Source of the DNA: Trematomus loennbergii
Lineage: Eukaryota; Chordata; Actinopteri; Perciformes; Nototheniidae
Length of the DNA: 64,000 bases
Direction of reading: 5' to 3'
Assembly (NCBI GenBank): GCA_012861695.1
Contig: JAAOOA010001152.1
Coordinates: forward strand, 1-64,000
The notes below the pieces were generated by a model. It was not told where the DNA came from, did no database searches, and saw nothing but the letters and a program-made list of their open reading frames with translations. The position numbers and the translations under genes were made by a program. Numbering within the stretch: the first letter of the stretch is position 1; each line of letters opens with the position of its first letter. Below are positions 1 through 14,157 of this stretch, one piece after another.

Positions 1-599
1 CAGTGGAGGACCTTGACAATGTTTCTTTAGTGTTCAAAACAAATGTATAAATTGCTACAGGAGAATAATAATCATACTGGTACAGTATGCAACTTGGAAA
101 CTCAAAGCCTCCAGTGCACACTCACTGAGAATAAAGATCATTATACTGTTGATCATCATTTTATTGCTGTATTTGGTGTATTTGTAGACCAAAACAAATT
201 GTCAGCATATGTTTTAGGGAAATTGACAATCATTACTGCCCAACTTTAATGTGGGCAAAAAAAATTAAAAAAATCAATGGCCGCATTGTGGGTTAATCGT
301 GAAATTACACAAATGCATGCAATACTACTTTGCATCACATTTGGCTCATTCAAGTTGAGCAGAAAAGGCAGAGGAGGAGAAATTGTTTTAGTTTTGGAGG
401 TCATTTTTTAAATAAATCAGGACACTAAAAGCTAAGTAGATTCCAAGCCCTGTTTATCCAGACAATGTGATATAATACCGAAAGATCCAGCAACGCAGGG
501 TTCAGAATATTTCTCCCAACAGTTAAAAATAGTTTCACAGCAAACGCTGTGAAATGTCGAAGACAACCAATTTGACCATTGTGTTGCAGACTTTATGAG
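1..599. other. AT-rich DNA, nothing recognised
   Basis: No gene, RNA or repeat is recognised here. The only open frame (43-249) has no recognisable motif. The end of the stretch resembles positions around 1590-1650, so it may belong to the duplicated block annotated next. Confidence 0.4.
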
Positions 600-1800
600 T
601 CTAATTCATAAACTTTAAAGAGAAAAGAAGGGAGGGCTAGGTGGCTAGCTGTAGCTAGCTGCTAGCTAGCCACCACAGACTTCACAAGCAGTTCAGCAGT
701 CATAGACAGAGTACAGTAGGTTACAGTAAGTAAACAAATATTTGATATATAGATGAGAGTAACACCTACGTCACTTCCGGGCGAAAATTACGGCCCCGCC
801 CACTTTTGGGGGAAAACAACGCTGTCATTTGAATGGCGGTCAATACAAATTCTGAAGTTTTTGCCAATCCGATCAGATATTTTTGAAAACCGTGGATTTT
901 TGGATCTTCAAAGAGCCCGATTACAATGGCCAGTCAGGCAAACAATTACATTAAATCATTTGAAATAGACGATCGGGCTCGATATATGGTTAAATTGAAA
1001 TCAGTAGGCGAGGCCGTAATTTCGCATGAGCGAGGCGGAAAATAATAGTTTTATCATGCCAAAAAGCAGCTGTGTCGTTTATTGCACCTCAAACATAAAC
1101 AAAAAATCCAGAGTTACGTTTTTTCTGTACTTCCTCTAAGAAAAAAGGACAGTAAAAGAGGAGCTATGTGGCTTCAGGCTTGATCGCCATTCAAATGTTT
1201 TCCCCCAAAAGTGTGCGGGGCCGTAATTCTCGCCCGGAAGTTACGTAGATGTTACTCTCATCTATGGACATTGATCGCCTACTGCTATATTTAACCATAT
1301 ATTGAGCCCGATCGTTGATTTTTAATGATTTAATGTAATTGTTTGCATGTCTGGCCATTGTAATCGGGCTCTTTGAAGATCCAAAAATCCACGGTTTTCT
1401 TACATTTCTGATCGGATTGGCAAAAACTTCAGAATTTGTATTGACTGCCATTCAAATGACAGCTTTGTTTTCCCCCAAAAGTGGGCGGAGCCACTTTTGC
1501 CCGGAAGTGACGCATGTGTTACTCTCATTAGAGTTAGCACCACAACTTTTCATACACCTGTGTATCTGCAGGCTAATTCAAAGACGTGGTTCAAACGTAA
1601 TATAATAAACTTTATAGATAATAGAAAAGAAGGAAGGGCTTTGGAGGAAAATAGTAGAAAGTATTGAGTTCCTGGTAGGTTTAGACCTGTGCACGCTCCT
1701 AGCTAGCAGCTGGCTGTAGCATTAGCCAGCTGCTAGACGGCACAGACTTAAAAAGCAGTTCAGCAGTCAGAGTAGAGCAAGTGGAAAATTACATTAACTT
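600..1800. repeat. Duplicated CTAGCTAGC-rich block flanking a transposon remnant
   Basis: Positions 600-720 and 1630-1790 are related direct copies. Each runs from an AAAGAAGG-like purine stretch through a CTAGC-rich segment to a shared 'AGCAGTTCAGCAGTCA' stretch. They flank the inverted-repeat element at 753-1528. This could be a diverged segmental duplication or the two ends of an older repeat into which the element inserted. Confidence 0.5.
753..1528. mobile_element. THAP-like DNA transposon remnant plus inverted partial copy
   Basis: A terminal inverted repeat begins ATGAGAGTAACAC at 753 and returns inverted at about 1230-1260, bounding roughly 510 bp. A second, truncated copy in opposite orientation follows at 1263-1528 and ends with the same terminus. 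Inside, around 1059, a short frame starting MPKSSCVVYC resembles the start of a THAP zinc finger and soon hits a stop. The arms read as related short peptides containing a 'NNYIKS' motif on opposite strands, so an ancestral coding end was included in the repeat. No full transposase survives. The THAP call is by resemblance only. Confidence 0.5.
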
Positions 1801-4741
<2,941 letters not shown>

Positions 4742-4792
4742 TTTGTATGTGTGTGTGGTGTGTGTTTGTGTGTGTGTGTGTGTGTGGGGGGG
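4742..4792. repeat. Interrupted GT microsatellite with G-run
   Basis: Imperfect (TG)n tract ending in a run of nine or more Gs. Confidence 0.9.
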
Positions 4793-5944
4793 GGAGAGGT
4801 GGACAAACCTGCCTTGACAGCAATTCCATTGTGTTTTTTTCTGTTTTCATTAAAAAAAAACAGTGCTTGTGTGGATGACATTTTTTGTGAAACCCTTTTT
4901 GAAAGTACCTGTGTGTCTGTAGAATAGGCCTTAGTTTACATACTGGTGAGAAGCTGTGTTACCCAGCTCAATGTTCAATGTATACACCTTAACGGCCTTG
5001 GCTATGTTACATCCAATCAATATCTAACAGTAGAAACAATAAAATTGTGAAAATGAGGCACAGCAGGCCCATCCAGAGAGACATCACAATATCATGTTAC
5101 ATCCTGCAATAAATATTGATTTGAGTAATTGTATTTTTCTTCGCTCTGTATATAATTTTACATTTACAATCGCAGAAGCTGCACACAATCAAAGAGAAAA
5201 CATTCTTTAGAAAAAAATGAAAGCTTTTCTGTTCACAGAAATAAGCCTGAATAATACAAACTGGCCAAGAGGAAATAAAAGAAAATACAAATAATAATCA
5301 TATCATGAGAAAGTATTAGTTTCCTATCATCGTGGTAAATGTAATATGCAGCGTGCAAGATTAGAGTTTTAACTGTAACCGTTCGCTGTTCTTGTAAAAC
5401 GGTTTTCACAGATTTGTCTGGTTCACAGCTTTTTGAGCAGCCGTGGGATCTCCCTCTTTAGACTTTACAAGAAGGTTCAGAGCTTCCAGGAAATGAACTC
5501 CACTTATAGACAATGTGTCTGAGAAGCACAGCGTGCACGGCAACATGGCTGCACAGCGGTGACATCACTTCCCTGTTAGCAGTCTCACAGGTGCTCCCTC
5601 TCCACGGATGAGAAGGCGCGGAGCATTACAGTGAAAATTGTCAGCTCACAGCATGAAGCAAAAGAGAAAGCACAAACATGTTCCCCTGGTTTGATGTGAA
5701 ATGGCTGTGATATGGGAAATGACTCAACACATATTGAGAATAAACATCAGATTCAGTTGCCTACACTGTGGTATTTCAATAAAATATAGCTATAAATGTT
5801 TACATTTTATTTAACCTACAATCGGGGCTTTACACCATCAGCTTTTTTTATGATAGTGTTACTTACAGTAACTGACTATATATATACATATGGTCTAGAC
5901 TAGCTGACATGATACAGGAAGTAGTATATATAGAATGCATTTGT
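4793..5944. other. No gene recognised
   Basis: AT-rich sequence with A- and T-runs. No coding frame or transposon end could be supported. Confidence 0.4.
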
Positions 5945-6028
5945 CTGAGGTACTCTTGAGTTGAATTCTTGTGTCTAAACTTGACTTTTTAGGGTTCATA
6001 TTAGATAGTTTACCTCTTTAAACCTTGA

Positions 6029-6200
6029 CAATGATTCAAGATTCAAGGCTTTTATTGTCCTTCGTACATAGCTACAGTGTAGTTATGTCGATGAAAATCT
6101 TAGGTCACAGGCTCCTCCAACAGTGCAACACAATAAAACAGATAAAATAGTGCAAGTAAATACAATAAAATAGAATAGAAGTAGTGCCATAAGAGTCTAT
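6029..6200. repeat. LINE/SINE 3'-tail-like fragment
   Basis: Contains 'CTACAGTGTAGTTATG' and 'GCTCCTCCAACAGTGCAACA'. The same stretch recurs at about 12917-13080 and 37290-37420 inside the KDZ terminal repeats. It is a dispersed repeat, probably the 3' part of a non-LTR element. Confidence 0.5.
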
Positions 6201-6956
6201 ACAAGTGATACATAATGTATAAGTTGCAAACAGGTGAATGTTATGGATGTTCTTAGTGCAGGTGTTATTATATCTTCTGCCGACCGTGCATACAGTCTGT
6301 TGAATTTGCTCCTGCTAGATTTTGTACTCCTATTTGCTCTCAGTTGTGCTTCATCTTATATTCTGAGCTGTTTATATTGTATACATTTTTATTTTCTACT
6401 CTTTTTTATTTCTCATTAAGAAAAATGTCCCAATTTCCCAATCTTATCTTTTACTATTTTTAACATCTATTAGTCATTTATTAAGCTGTGCCCTCTCTTT
6501 ACTTACTTCTAGAGAGAGATTTTGTTTGTTTTTGTGCATATCCAGGGATAGCTGATTGCGCTAAAGCAGACTAACATGGAGGTCAGAACCACAGCTATCC
6601 CCACGGAAATCTGGAGGACTCAGACTCCAGGGTGCCCAATACGTCGATCGCAAAGGTAGTGTGGGTAGATCGCATGGCATTGAAAAAAAATTAAAATAAT
6701 AAGTTAGCCTATCATCCATCCTTACTATGGCATTTGCCACTTGATTGACGTACAATCACCTCCTCATCTGAAGCGCTTATGCGGCGCAATTATTGTAAGC
6801 GCGCCACAGTTTATCCGCCATTTAGTCCACCCCGCGCTCGCGACACAGATTGGGCAAGGGCGGCCCTGTAGGTAGAACATTTGGGCTTGGTCATTTTAAA
6901 AGTAGCTCCCAAGCTGAAAAAGTGTGGGCACCCCTGACTCAGAGGATGTATGGATA

Positions 6957-7352
6957 AACCAAAAAGACGAAGGAGGAGAGCTGGGTCCAGATTTAGGGAG
7001 AAAATGATATATTTGCCGGGTCTCCCCCCTCTCATCTTGGGCAATGCAAGATCACTGGCTAATGGAAGGGACAAGCTAACTGCGTAAGCAAGGAGTCAGA
7101 CGGAATATCTGGAACATATTTGAATGTGCTTTACGAAAATATGGCTGCACAAGGATATATCTGATAATAACGTTTCCAATAATGTTGTTGTCACATATAT
7201 CCTGGTGACGATGTGTCCCTGTTGCTACAAGTATTTTGTTGCACATTTTTGTTCAACTTATGATTATATACATATTTATTTATTTTATTCTAATATGGTG
7301 CAACTCCATACCTAATTCCCCCTGGAGTTAATAAACATTTGATTGATTTGAT
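6957..7352 (+). pseudogene. Internally deleted LINE (endonuclease start joined to 3' tail)
   Basis: The + strand at 6957-7082 reads an Arg-rich stretch followed by LPGLPPLILGNARSL, typical of the start of the endonuclease domain in fish non-LTR elements. A stop follows. Shortly after, a frame containing 'MCFTKIWLHKDI' matches the next segment of the same type of protein (usual form CFTETWLH). The sequence then jumps to a 3' tail ending in TGATTGATT repeats (about 7325-7352). Nearly all of the reverse transcriptase is missing, so this is a dead, internally deleted copy. Confidence 0.6.
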
Positions 7353-8625
7353 TGATTGATTAAATGAGACAATATAGGAAGTTGATGTGTCATTGTGGGA
7401 CTTCTGAAACCAATGCTTTATTTCAAGGTAATATGTCAAAAATGGATGCAATGTCATTTGTGCTTGAATAAAGAATATCTTGAGATTTCAGCTATACAAA
7501 AGAAGCAATTTAACCATTTTGAGCTTCGGTTCATTGTCCCAGGCATTCTGACCTTTTTTTTTTAACATCCTTAACCCCAAACTATTAGTGGATTAACTAA
7601 GACTATTATCGTCGGAAATTACTTGCAGCTCTAATTAAAAAACACAACAAATTGGACTGGGGATTAGGGTTAGGGTCAGTAAATTGAATTCTTATCTACA
7701 GTCTTTACATTTCAGGGTACATATTGGACAGCTTTTTACCTTGATTATATATAAATAAGACAAGACAAGATAGAATTAGATATACCTCCATTGATCCCCG
7801 TGGGAAATTCAGGTGTCATAACAGCAACGGCATTAAGAGATGAAATAATATCACTATGAGTTAAGTGGCCAAGATGCATTGTGTTTTAAGCCATTCTAAA
7901 CCCTGCAATGAGGTTTCAGAAGTAGACATTAATAGTTTGGAACACAGTAAACCAAATATGTTTTGGTTTTGGAGTTCAAGACAGAGGAAATTATTTGATA
8001 TTCTTGGGCTTCAGGAATCCTGACCTTTTTTCTTTAAACTTTACAACACTAACACTTCATCCATTTACCAAGACAATTATTGTTGGTTTTACCAATAATG
8101 AACAACATGAACTTAATTACTAGACACTCTAATTGAAATACAAAGAGTACATTTGGTCTCTTAATTTGAAATTCTTATCTCCAATCTTGACCTTTCAGGG
8201 TACAAAAGTATCTTCCTTTCTGACATCCTATACCCTAAATGATTAATTGATTAACCAAGAATAGTATTGTCGAATTTACCAATAATGAACTAAATGAATG
8301 ACAAATGTAATGTTGGTACATATTGGATAGTTTGGACCATTGTAATGAATGAAATGAAAGGATTAATTGCAATTGACCTATGTCTGAACCCCTTCAATGA
8401 GGTGAAGTCACCTCAATTGTTGGGAAAACCGTCAAGCCAACACTGAGATGAAAAAATAAATATATTTTGGTTTTGAGTGTTGGCCAGACACAAGAAATAA
8501 TTTGATCTTCTCTGGCTTCAGGGAATTGTCTTGGGCATTCTGACCTTCTTCCTGACAACGATTAATCAATTAACCAAGATGATTATCCTTGTATTGACCA
8601 TTAATCAACACAATCAACCAAATTA

Positions 8626-11239
8626 CTTCCTCCCTAAATGGGTTGTGCCTTCCATCAGGGGTCATTTGGTTCTAATGAAACATGTAACCCATTGACTGAC
8701 CCTACTGAACACAGCCCAGGAAGTATTTGTTTCGAAATGAGCCTCCCATTAGACCTTTTGACAGGTAAAACAAACTCAATGACGCCACCTCGTGACGGGT
8801 TAAGGTTAGGACTGGAGTCACAGTACCACCAAAGAGCTGAAAATCCTCATGACAAATATCAAACTAAGTTGCACGTTCTTTTGAGTAATCCATCTTCTCG
8901 TGGAACATGAATAGATATTTTCCTCAGTTGGAACTGGAGACCCTAAACAGGATGATACATTTCTACGTCGCTTACGGTTACTCATACAAGATGTACTGTC
9001 TGGACTTGCTCAATGAGTCAGGAGCCTAGTCAGACGGGTGTTTTTCTGCTTGCACTGGCAAAATGCTAACTCCATCCTGATTACCATACCCGCTGCTGGA
9101 AAGATCGTTTTTCACATTTTATTATTTTCTTTTTCCAGCCTGGTGTTTCGAATCAGAATGGACCACCTCGCCTGCTGTTGTAAACAAATTAGCTCAGCAC
9201 TGCATCTTACTTCCATTCCAAATGAAAATCAAATGCAAGTCAGATTCCATCATTCAGTCTCCATATAAATATTACATATTTTTTCGTACACGTTTTAACA
9301 TCTGCCACAATATGTGTGTTTTAATGTTGTTTTAAGTTTAGGCTCTTATCCTGTTCAACCTGTTCTTCCTTAAAATATTCCTTGAAGAGTTCAGATGGGC
9401 AAGAATCACTGAGGCGATTGTGCCAAGACGAGGTGATTTTCTTGCAATGCTCTGTTCCTATTGTGCAGACACCCTGAGTGATGTGGTTGTAAAGAGGCCT
9501 GGACAGAGTTCTTTATCATAGGTCTATGAGACTTTCAGAGTCTCTGCAGTAATCAGGTCCACATGCCAATAGTGATGGATTCTACTCCACATCTACTCTG
9601 CCTCAGACAACACGCACATACAAATCAGAATTTACATGCCCAAGTCTTTCTTGATCAATAAACATTTACTCTTGAGAAGAGGCTGCAGCTCAAGCCTGTC
9701 TTTGTAATCAAATCACACTTTCTGTTGATACATGAGAAAATGCATAAATGGGATAACCTCTCTAGATGCTTTCTGCCAACGCACATAAACAAAATCTCCC
9801 TTTCTCACATCAACGTGTATTGCTTTTTAATTTTAGTCCAGACTCTTGCAAGGATAGGCCTCGATAACTCCCAGCTACTGAGCAAATGCAAGTAGAGACG
9901 CAGTGATACAGCTGCCAAAATCACAAGGATGCTAATGACATTGTCATGAAGTAAAGACATCATTTTAATCAATTAGCTGAAAGCATTTGCGTGGCTGATT
10001 GAGCCAGAAAGGAGAGCAAGAAATGGCCTTCCTCCTCAGGTTGGATGAGGGGGAAGTTTCCCCTATTTCAGCCGTGACAGATGTTGGAGCTGGCCTTGAC
10101 GCTGGCGGACTGCTAAAACTTTGTAGAGAAGACATTTGATATTTCACATTCGACCTCAGTGCAGATCCACAGCGAGAAATGTATTACATGTTTGACTGCC
10201 GGACTATGAGAGAACACCCTCCTGCTGTGACACAGATTGGAGTTTTAATAGTGAAGGGCCTTTTTTGCAGGTCCAGTAATTTGTGTCATCTGCTGCCGTC
10301 ATATTTTACTTATATCAGTGTGATTTTTTATGTTAAATATATTCATCTCATACAATTCCAACAATTATTTTAACACAGGGAACAGATTACAGCCAGGAAA
10401 TGGAGTTGATTTAGTTCCTGTATTTTTCTGTCATTATTTTAGGTATGAATACTAATGTGCGGCAATTTAGCCTTCCATCATTCTGAGTTCTCCTGCTTTT
10501 CACTGGCCCTGTTTGACCGCTGCTGCTATCTCATCCATGCAGCCAGGGGGGAATATATAGTGTATCATGCCTAAAAGCAGGGGGATCCTTTTCTTTATTC
10601 ACTTACTCCCCTGCACAGTCAGGTCAGGGGTCAGAGCCAGCTACAGGCCAGTAGTCCTGGAGCTGGTTGAGATTCAGGTCACTCTCAAGGACATTTTCAT
10701 TACAGTGTCTCTTTCAGAGTTCTCCGGTATAAAGGTTGGTAACCCTGCTCTGTGTGCCACCTGGATGCCTAAAAGTCACCTCTAAAACCCTTGAGCAATA
10801 TTTTACATTAAAAAAACACCAACTAAATGACTAATTCCAACAAGTTATTTCTAAGGCATAGGAAAGGTCAATCAATACTCGTGAAACATGAACTTATCTC
10901 TCAGTCAGAAACCAAAGAAGTCAATGACTAACGTGTGATGGTATCAAAATATTGAGCTGATCCATAGACAATAGATATGCTTCAATACAGTGGTATCGCA
11001 AATTTAAATTGAATTCCAATGGTGGTTTCACTATTGGCACAAAATGAATACCGTGCATGGTGCGATTTCATATAAAGTCAATGCAATGCAAGAAAGACGC
11101 ACATTTTCCCTGGGCGACGCAAACGTAAATTTGGGTAATTGAGAAATGTGCATGATGCTGTCTTGCAAAAGCTTATTAGTGTTGAGATTCTACTCCTGAA
11201 GGTTACTGAGACCCTGATGTTGTTGAATTATAAAGGCGG
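8626..11239. other. No gene recognised
   Basis: Frames such as 8638-8910, 9038-9268 and 10567-10785 have no recognisable domain and no splice-linked partners. No transposon termini were identified. Confidence 0.4.
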
Positions 11240-11440
11240 AGGCGTGTGGTGCAGTGCGTGCATTGTGTTCGGATCAGGGGGTCACATGTTCAAACCCCAC
11301 TGCAGTCAGCATGTCGTTGTGTCCCTGGGCAAGACACTTCACCCCAAATTGCTCCTGTGGGGATTGTCCACAGTATTGAGTATGTAAGTCGCTTTGGATA
11401 AAAGCATCTAACAAGTAACATGTAATGTAATACAACAAAA
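11240..11440 (+). mobile_element. tRNA-derived SINE with LINE-type tail
   Basis: Starts with an A-box-like 'GTGGTGCAGTG' and a B-box-like 'GTTCAAACCCC' (about 11289). A conserved body with 'GGGCAAGACACTTCACCCC' follows. The tail reads 'GTAAGTCGCTTTGGATAAAAG' and ends in ATGTAATGTAAT repeats. The same tail occurs alone at about 29152-29206. The pol III boxes plus shared LINE tail are the standard layout of fish tRNA-SINEs. Confidence 0.7.
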
Positions 11441-12054
11441 CATCAGCCTTTAGATGTGTCTGGTTGGAATACATGGCAAAAGAAGACGATGCAAAAAGAT
11501 TTTGTGGTAAAAAATAAGAAATGGAAATGGAACATTTCAATTTGTGTGTACAAAGTATTTTGTAATATTGCAAGACCTTTATTGAATATCCCATTTCCGC
11601 TCGTGTTCAGATTGTTCAAAATGGCACGTAAAAAAAGGTGAGTCTAATGTATAAATGTGAGAGGTATTTGGGGACTACCAAATGTTTTTGTTTGGTTTTT
11701 AATACCTAAATTAGTTTTATTCCAAACAAAAAAGGGTGTCCATGAATTTAGAATATTCCCCTGGGTACTCTAAGTACCAATTTTAACATATTATATAAAG
11801 ATGTTCAACACTACACGACAGTTTGTCTGTGCTGTAATCCCAATACAATCGAGAAAGCATGAGACAGGGCAGACTGTTGAAGTGTCTACTGCTAGATTTG
11901 TACTATTTAGAATTTGTCTTTTTTATTTGATCTTTGGACAAAAAGGATGCTACTGTAGGGTTAACTGAAGAGACAAAGGAGGAGAGCTGGGGCCGGATTT
12001 ATGTCAGAAAACAAAACCCTCTCTCTTTTCCTCCATACCCACATCTCTAAAAAC
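11441..12054. other. Left flank of the giant transposon: LINE and MITE scraps
   Basis: Mostly unremarkable. Around 11965-12000 an Arg-rich LINE start like that at 6957 recurs ('GGAGGAGAGCTGGGG'). At 12004-12050 there is a fragment matching the interior of the TTAA MITE at 44679 ('ATGTCAGAAAACA...', 'CCATACCC', 'ATCTCTAAAAA'). The giant element begins immediately after this fragment. Confidence 0.5.
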
Positions 12055-12130
12055 CAACCCGGTATCACGGCAAGACGTGAATATGTGACGATCTACCATG
12101 CTGGGAGACGTGAATATGTCACGGTTTCGT

Positions 12131-12836
12131 CCCTTCAAACGTGACAGTTACACGGTATTGTTAACATGGCCCAACCAGCGGAGAAATACCCGGAAGTGCC
12201 AAGCAAATGGTCTACCGCGCCTATTGGTCGGTTTTTAGTGTCAAAATTAGATGTTTTTAATTTATTTTTTAATCTTCACACTCGATTTCGCCGATTTTCT
12301 TGTGGCCCTAGCTGGTCGACACCTCTTTTTGCAGAAAAAAAGGCTACATTAATGTATTAAATCGATATTAATCCCCTTCAAACGTGACAGCTACACGGTG
12401 GTATGTTAACATGGAGAAATACCCGGAAGTGCCAAGCAAATGCTCTACCAAGACTATTGGTCGGTTTTTAGTGTCAAAATTAGATGTTTTTAATTTATTT
12501 TTTAATCTTCACACTCGATTTCGCCGATTTTCTTGTGGCCCTAGCTGGTCGACACCTCTTTTTGCAGAAAAAAAGGCTACATTAATGTATTAAATCGATG
12601 TTAATCCCCTTCAAACGTGACAGCTACACGGCGGTATGTTAACATGGAGAAATACCCGGAAGTGCCAAGCAAATGGTCTACCGCGCCTATTGGTCGGTTT
12701 TTAGTGTCAAAATTATGTTTTTAATTTATTTTTTAATCGTCACACTCGATTTCGCCGATTTTCTTGTGGCCCTAGCTGGTCGACACCTCTTTTTGCAGAA
12801 ACAAAGGCTACATTAATGTATTAAATCGATGTTAAT
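12131..12836 (+). repeat. Three ~233-bp subterminal tandem units, left end
   Basis: Each unit starts around 'CCCTTCAAACGTGACAG' (12131, 12373, 12606). It passes through 'GAAATACCCGGAAGTGCC', 'TATTGGTCGG' and 'AGCTGGTCGACACCTC' and ends near 'TTAAATCGAT'. The second and third are 233 bp apart; the first is about 242 bp long. Short open frames in the units (12166-12360, 12384-12593) repeat with them and are not genes. Repeated subterminal blocks in DNA transposons are often transposase-binding sites, which I infer here. Confidence 0.85.
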
Positions 12837-12916
12837 CCATTTGTGTTGTGGAAATACCGGACGTGACGTTGTATGATCGCTTAGCAACTGAACTCCGTGA
12901 AAAATAAACACCACTA

Positions 12917-13083
12917 AGGTTCAAAGTTCAAGGGTTTTTGTTATCAGATGCTAGCTACAGTGTAATTTTGGCATTTCAAATCTTAGATCCTGAGCTCCTC
13001 CAACAGTGCAACATAATATAAATAGGACATAATAAGAAAATAAATAAAGATAAATAAAAAAAATAGTGCAAAATGCACCACTT
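12917..13083. repeat. LINE-tail fragment captured inside the left TIR
   Basis: Contains 'GCTCCTCCAACAGTGCAACA' as at 6110. The same fragment sits at the mirror position (about 37290-37420) in the right TIR. It was therefore present before the two ends separated, or was copied by gene conversion. Confidence 0.6.
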
Positions 13084-13099
13084 TTGGTTCAAATTATGA

Positions 13100-13300
13100 A
13101 ACCAGTAGATTCATTCATTTATTTATTTTTTGTTGCCCCAGCTAAATCGATGTTAATCAATTTTTGTGGTTGTGGAATTACTGTACGTTACGTTGTGCGA
13201 TCGCGTAGTAAGTGAACACCATGCCACTGATTACTATCCATGACCATGAACGCACCGGACATCGGCTTCAACTTCCTCTCTGTCTGACTTCGCCAAGCAG
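13100..13300 (+). promoter_or_regulatory. Probable promoter/leader exon 1 in left TIR
   Basis: The sequence ends 'TTCGCCAAGCAG' followed by a good donor, GTAATG (13301), matched by an acceptor 'CCTTCAACAG' just before 13827. The identical exon and donor occur inverted in the right TIR (donor side at 37038). An ATG at 13221 opens a frame that, after splicing to 13827, stays open and in phase with the transposase ATG at 14158. I favour an untranslated leader because the extension would consist largely of (Thr-His)n. No TATA box was identified. Promoter status is inferred from splice layout. Confidence 0.5.
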
Positions 13301-13980
13301 GTAATGTGCAGCAATGCATGCCTCCAATATTTGTAATGTTTATTGCAAGTAAATCAGTTGTAGTTACATAAATTGAAATAAATAAATATATCTGAAATAA
13401 ATGGCAATAAATTGACAGTGAGCAAATAACTAATTACCTTTAGAAGTACACCAACACATAACTGCTAACAATGTAAATGCTGTGTTGGAAAAAAAGTTAA
13501 TGTAAGAAAATGTTGAGTTAAATACTTTTGGCACTGTATATACAAAGCTTGGACAAATGCCTATTGTGGCTGTCATACTTGCATACAGTGGCAACTAATA
13601 GTATTGTGAAGAAATGTCATGACAGTCTACAGACTGTTACTGCACGCTGATTGTTGTGGTCCTATTTAGGACAAAACGTTCAGAGCTGTCCTTGTTCCAG
13701 TCCGCCCCTGATTGATTAGTGCTTTAACTCGTAAATTACCCCCAATGTTAAAGCTTGTTCATGATATGTGAGATTGTAAATTGTCATGCATTCAAAAGTG
13801 TTAACTGTATTTTTTTCCTTCAACAGATTCAAAACCAAAGCTAGATCAAACAGCACTTTTAAGAGCCTTTTTCTATTTCTTCTGGTCTCCCTCCTCAGAG
13901 CTATATTCCCTACATTTCTTCCTGTCTTCTCCCCATTCTTACCATCTTCATCTCTGTCTCTTTACCACTTTCTCTTTTGT

Positions 13981-14136
<156 letters not shown>

Positions 14137-14157
14137 GTGTGTTTTCTAGTTCCTGAA

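Larger units (their letters stand above)
5945..8625. repeat. Degenerate tandem-like repeat region
   Basis: Diverged copies of two sentences recur. One is 'AATTCTTATCTNNAGTCTTGAC..TTTCAGGGTAC' (about 5960, 7685, 8165). The other is 'CATTCTGACCTTNTTT' followed by 'ATTAACCAAGA..ATTAT' (about 7545, 8020, 8215, 8535). Spacing is irregular, roughly 200-480 bp. They look like decayed copies of one unit with a LINE remnant inserted between them. No coding content is recognised. Confidence 0.5.

Noticed and set aside
43..249. 68-codon ORF at the window start
   Set aside because: Composition typical of chance AT-rich frames; no motif.
12166..12593. Two near-identical ORFs of 64-69 codons
   Set aside because: They are the same frame repeated in the subterminal 233-bp units; no start context, domain or splice link.
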